A stretch of 64,000 bases of DNA from Oreocharis arfaki. Lineage: Eukaryota > Chordata > Aves > Passeriformes > Paramythiidae. Made by a program: the position numbers and the translations under genes. Each line of letters opens with the position of its first letter. Within the stretch, counting starts at the first letter, position 1. The stretch is taken from the NCBI GenBank assembly GCA_013398015.1, contig VZRR01006735.1, forward strand, positions 1 to 64,000, read 5' to 3'. This document shows, piece after piece, positions 59,706 to 64,000 of this stretch. The notes below the pieces were generated by a model, which did not search any database, had not been told where the DNA came from, and saw only the letters and a program-made list of their open reading frames with translations.

Positions 59706-62700
59706 GTCTTTTAACCTCTTGTTTCTAAAGTGGTTTCTAAAATAAGCCCGAGTCTCGGCAGCTGTGAAAGGCGTTTGCTGTCAGAATTGGCCCCTGCGCA
59801 GACGGGCTGGATACTGCAGGCGCTTGTTTTGCGTTTTAAGCCTAAACATTTTTTTCCCCTCCTGCTTTTTGCAGTTCAACTCTTAGTTTTTAATAGTCCT
59901 TGTCATGATGGAAAGTGCCAGACTCCAGCTGTTCTTCCCAAACCTCTGGGAGAGGCCTGGTTACATCTAGTTCTCATAAATCTTGAATCCAGTTCTAGCA
60001 AGTCTTTAAGCCTGACCACTACGCTGCCTGGGCAGTCTGTGATTGAAAACAGGAGCAGAGGAAGAAAAGAGGAAAGTGGGGAAATAGAGAAAAGGCTTCA
60101 CACTTGTGGACTCTTTCAGCAAAAGCCACCAAGAGGAACAGCATGTAAGTCACACTGAGATGAGAGTCAGGGTGTTCTCTACAGCCACCTTATAAACAAC
60201 TTGTGGCATCGGGGAAAAGGATGGTGGAGACAGATTGCATGCAAAAACGAAGGCAAGATTCACCTGGCTTCCACAAAAAAAGGGCTGGGGAAATGTTCTT
60301 GTGTCAGGAGCTTTGAGGACGTGCATAAATGAGATGCAGAGATCCTGAATCTCTCTCAGGGATCTTCAGCTGGGACAAAGTGGTGTCTGGGCTCTGCACA
60401 TCTGATGTATGTCTGTTGTGGATTTGGCCTTCACCGTTGAAAAAGAGCAAAAGGCAAGAAAGGGAATGCAGGACTACACTCTCATTTAGGAAGCGAGGTA
60501 CCCGTTAGGGTAAGTACATCTTCCCCAGTGCTTGGTGAGCAGTGAGGGAGTTTAATCACACAGAGCATTGGCATCTCTGAGCTGGGTCATTCCTTGAGCT
60601 GTGAAATGCTGGAAGTCCTGTGGGATCCAGGCACTCACCATGCTCAGTGATGGGTTGGATTCACCAGCACTGGTGGGGACCTGCAAAAGGCTCCTCTTGA
60701 CTTTGAAGAAGGAGCTTGTTGAGCCTGTGCATGGGATTATATTTTAAATCCCTTCCTGGCTCTATGGGAAGCTTTTCCAGGACTCTGCAGCCTTTGCTAC
60801 AGATGTGTCAAGAGGCAAGGGACAATAAAGCTGTTGCTATGTGTCCTTGGCTCCCCGTGGCATGGAAGAGGAAAAAAGGAACCCTACATTTCTTGGGAAT
60901 AAGATAGAAAATAGCCAATGACCACTTAGCATATAAAATATCCAGAACAGGACAACACTGGCTTTCATACAGTGGGAAGGACTGAAACCTTGGCCAGATT
61001 CATTACCATCATCATCCATGGAAACTTTTGCTGTTTGCATCCATGTGTGAGACTTCGGGAACCATCACCGAGAGAATCACAAGGGAAGAAAGGTACAATA
61101 AGGTGAACATACACACAAAGCCTTCAACCTTCTCTTAGTTACTAGGCAGAGATCCCTTCCAGCAAGGAGCAGAGAGATCAGGCAGTAGCACTGAAACAGG
61201 AACGTGTTTGGCTCATGGAAAACCAGTAACTCGGGGGAAATGTGGAAGTCAAGTGTCCCGTGATGGATGGACGGGCAATGGCTTTTTAAGTATCTGCATT
61301 GCAAAGGAGCATAAACACCAGGTTCTGCAAGTGCAGCTTAACCTCACCTGCCTCCAGGGACACCTTTCCACTGCCTCCAGTGACGGCTGGATGGGGCCTG
61401 TCAGAGGCACGGGTTTCCAGGGAGAAGCCGTGCGCTTAAGCTGCTACATATTTAAATACTCTAGATGAGCCTCCTTCCTGGATTTCCCAACATCTGTGCT
61501 TCCTCGCCTTGGAAGCCATCCCCCTCTTGGATCTGGTCACTCGGAGCGTGCGGAAACGAGCGGGAGCAGCTAAGGACAGCATTTGTGCAGTGGAGCAGAG
61601 CTCTTTGCAGCGACACGGGAGAGCACCTGCGGGTGCTCTGCGAAGAGCTGCGGCCCAAATTCCGCTGTCGCTGTCGCTGCATTAATTGGGGCGTCCCTCC
61701 ACGTGGCAGGAGGGGTGTTGGGAGCCCACAGGACGAGGCAGAATGCTCTTCTTCTTTTGTCCCTTCTGTCTGTAGCCTGTGCCGGGGCTGCCTTGCCCCC
61801 TGTGGAAGAGCCAGGCTCATGCCCAAGATGGTTTTGCTGCGTGGCTCATTTCTTGCCACGGACACGTTTCCAGTGCTGTTATAAAGCTTATCTCCTCCTG
61901 TTATTTCCCAATATCGAATCACAGTAAGAAAGCAGATTTCCCTTTGCTGAACACAGGTAGTATTACGCTGGGGAGTGTTAATGGCTTAAGCAAAGATTTT
62001 TCCACCTACAGGCGAGTGACTGATAGTTTATCCATCTGCTGCATGAAACCAGTGCTTAAATCCCAGCTTTAATGGGTCATATCACCTGCGGTTTCAAAAT
62101 AACTCCGGGTTTTCCCCCGAAGGAAGATGCAAAAAAATGAAATTAGTACTTGGAAGTGAAAGGGATTTTTTTTTCAGTTCAACAAACAACCGGGAGCCCA
62201 TCACTTTTTCAAGTTAAATTGTCTTGAGTGATTTTGTCGTAGGTCAGAGGGAGGTCAGACAAGTTAGGCTTGGTCTTTTTCCTGCGTTGTCGTCTCTCAG
62301 CAGGAGGAGGAAGTTCACCTCAGCAGGTGTCATAAACACCAATTTCCCAAAATTTCATAATCATTTCGATCTAATTACGAGACACACATGGTTTTTGGCT
62401 TTCCCCAGGAAGGCTTCGGGGAGTGTCCACCACTAAACCAAATAAGAAGGAATTTGCAGTGATTTTGCTGCATTCGATGGGTTTGCATTTTTAATCCAGG
62501 AAATTCAGTTTAATTCCAGAAACTTATTTTGACGGGCTGTGTTGCTCCAGGTCAGTTCACTTACTCCAGCATCACAGACACAGGGAAGGAAATGACTTTT
62601 GCACTTTGTTTCAGTGTGTCCATCAGGAAAAGACACACCAATGAACTGAGCTGGGGACAGAGTGGACACTTGTGCTGCTGTCTCAATCTCTGCCTCCTAT

Positions 62701-63914
62701 GACAGACATTCCTCTGCTCAACAGCAATTTGACCCAAAGCTAAAAAGCTGAGAGAAACCCCAGTGGTGCCAACTTTGAGTTCTCAGTTCATTTTAAGAAG
62801 GTAAAGGGTGTCACAAAGCCAAGAATTCTGTTTTCCCCGGAGGTCACCAGAAGTGCCATGAGTGATAGCAGCATTTTTAGCAACAGGTATCTCATGGTAG
62901 ACTCCTCATGACATTGCCAGAGCTGTTTATGGCCTTCAGAGGTGACTAAGACTGGGTCACTTACTTAAAAATCCCATTTTGGATATTGGCTGGCAGTGTT
63001 TGTGTCTCTCCACTCCGCCTTCCAGAGCTGCAGCTCTGTGCTGGTGCCATCTGTTCCTCTGGAGGCCATGCTGAGGTGTTCGTCCTGATGGACCTCCATG
63101 GTCCCTCTCTGTTCTTCAGCCTGAGGGGACAATTCACTGCCTGCAACCCTCAGGTGGGTGCTGGTGTGTAAGTAAAGAGCAATTTAATGGAGGGGCACAG
63201 GACAGGGACACCTGATTTACTTCATCTCTGGCTACCCCTTCAGAGGGAGTTAAGCCAGCACAGAGAGGTAACACTGGTAATATGGACACTGCAGTTATTC
63301 TTATCTCAGCTTTCTGTCCTTGCTGATGATTAAATTATCCCTCAGCCCATCACAGACATCCACAGCTCTATTAATAAACCTCCTGCAGCAGTAAATCCCC
63401 GGGCCTGACTGCAGACTGTCAGTACCTCCTCTGATTTATTCCCCATTTACCCACCATTTGCTTCAGGGATAGACTGGAGTGGCCACCAGTTCTGCTCCCT
63501 CTGTGACCCCTCAGTGACAGCAGTGACAGCCTCGGAGAGAAGGTGCTGAGGGTCTCCATGGTTTGTGACCACTTGCCAAAGAAAAAAAGGAATTTAAAAA
63601 TCCTCATGTGGAGATGTCCAAATGCAGAATATGCTCCTCACCCAGCATCTGTGGGCCCAGACCCACGTGTCAGCCTAGAATGGTGGAAGCAGCTTATTCC
63701 TGATCGTTTTTGGAGTTCACAAACCATCTTTGCCACAAACATGGACAGCACCACCATGAATTTGGGCAAGGCTGCTGCAAACACGTCCAGCACTTCCATG
63801 AGGACGTTCAGCAGTGCCACAGGCATGACCCCCATGAGCAGAGAGGCCAGGACAATTCTCAACCCCGGGCATGTGTGGCTGGGCCTCCCGGGAAATGCAG
63901 GGAAATTGCAGAGG

Positions 63915-64000
63915 AGCAGCTGAATATGAGCCCAGAGTGTGCCCCAGTGGGCAAGAAGGCCAATGGCACCTGGCCTGGATCAGGAATAGTGTGGCCACAG
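63915..64000 (+). repeat. CR1 LINE ORF2 fragment, cut by window edge
   Basis: Sense CR1 coding remnant. The frame starting 'ctgaatatgagccc' gives NMS...CAP followed by KKANG, matching the CR1 ORF2 segment downstream of the reverse-transcriptase core (family form NMSQQCA...KKANG). After KKANG the family frame (ILAWIR) is reached only by a one-base shift, so the copy is frameshifted. The element continues beyond the right edge, so its full length is unknown. Confidence 0.85.

Larger units (their letters stand above)
56516..63914. other. unassigned noncoding sequence, longest CR1-free stretch
   Basis: About 7.4 kb with no CR1 recognised. A 17-bp imperfect tandem pair (ggagcaggaac in both units) is at about 57206-57239. 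The CpG-dense segment at 59383-59680 is listed separately. A minus-strand frame at 63638-63862 gives a hydrophobic, Leu/Val/Met-rich peptide that I cannot assign. I see no splice-site-bounded exon that I would defend. Confidence 0.45.

Noticed and set aside
1..64000. CRISPR arrays, operons or prophage-like content
   Set aside because: No regularly spaced direct repeats, no ribosome-binding-site-led gene runs and no phage-type proteins; the CR1 content shows a vertebrate nuclear source.

Overview
The window is vertebrate nuclear DNA, almost certainly from a bird. The main evidence is about 25 truncated copies of the CR1 (chicken repeat 1) non-LTR retrotransposon. Many end in the avian-type 3' signature attctatgattct (or its reverse complement), next to the conserved 3' end that reads cagaatggtttgggttgg on the opposite strand. 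No bacterial, viral or plasmid gene organisation is present. Every open frame is short, overlaps frames on the other strand, and shows no protein family I recognise outside CR1 itself. I see no convincing protein-coding exon and recognise no RNA gene. The window is best read as intergenic DNA or the inside of a very large intron.

Layout. Positions 1-16200 hold ten CR1 fragments in both orientations, a CpG-dense patch near 8.7 kb and a smaller one near 11.3 kb, separated by unique sequence. Positions 16200-20260 have no CR1 but carry a TG tract, a long T tract and eight perfect CCAGGA hexamers. Positions 20260-23305 hold four CR1 copies, two of which lie tail to tail. Positions 23306-28392 have no CR1. 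Positions 28393-36905 hold five CR1 copies, including the longest (about 610 bp, minus strand) with recognisable ORF2-derived peptide remnants. From 36906 to 53156 there are four CR1 copies, and also (41.4-51.1 kb) five fragments that look like a much older MIR/L2-type amniote repeat. The rest has two CR1 copies, a 7.4 kb stretch without CR1, and a CR1 ORF2 fragment cut by the right edge.

The most unusual feature is a 136-bp direct repeat (44357-44492 and 45755-45890) that matches base for base, with unrelated flanks and 1262 bp between the copies. It is not one of the repeat families I recognise. It could be a recent local duplication of a regulatory-looking segment or an assembly artefact. 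CpG-dense patches at 8.7, 11.3, 45.5, 48 and 59.5 kb, and several AT-rich unique segments, are the best places to look for regulatory elements or unannotated first exons. I did not find a new multi-gene system, and the sequence does not support claiming one.
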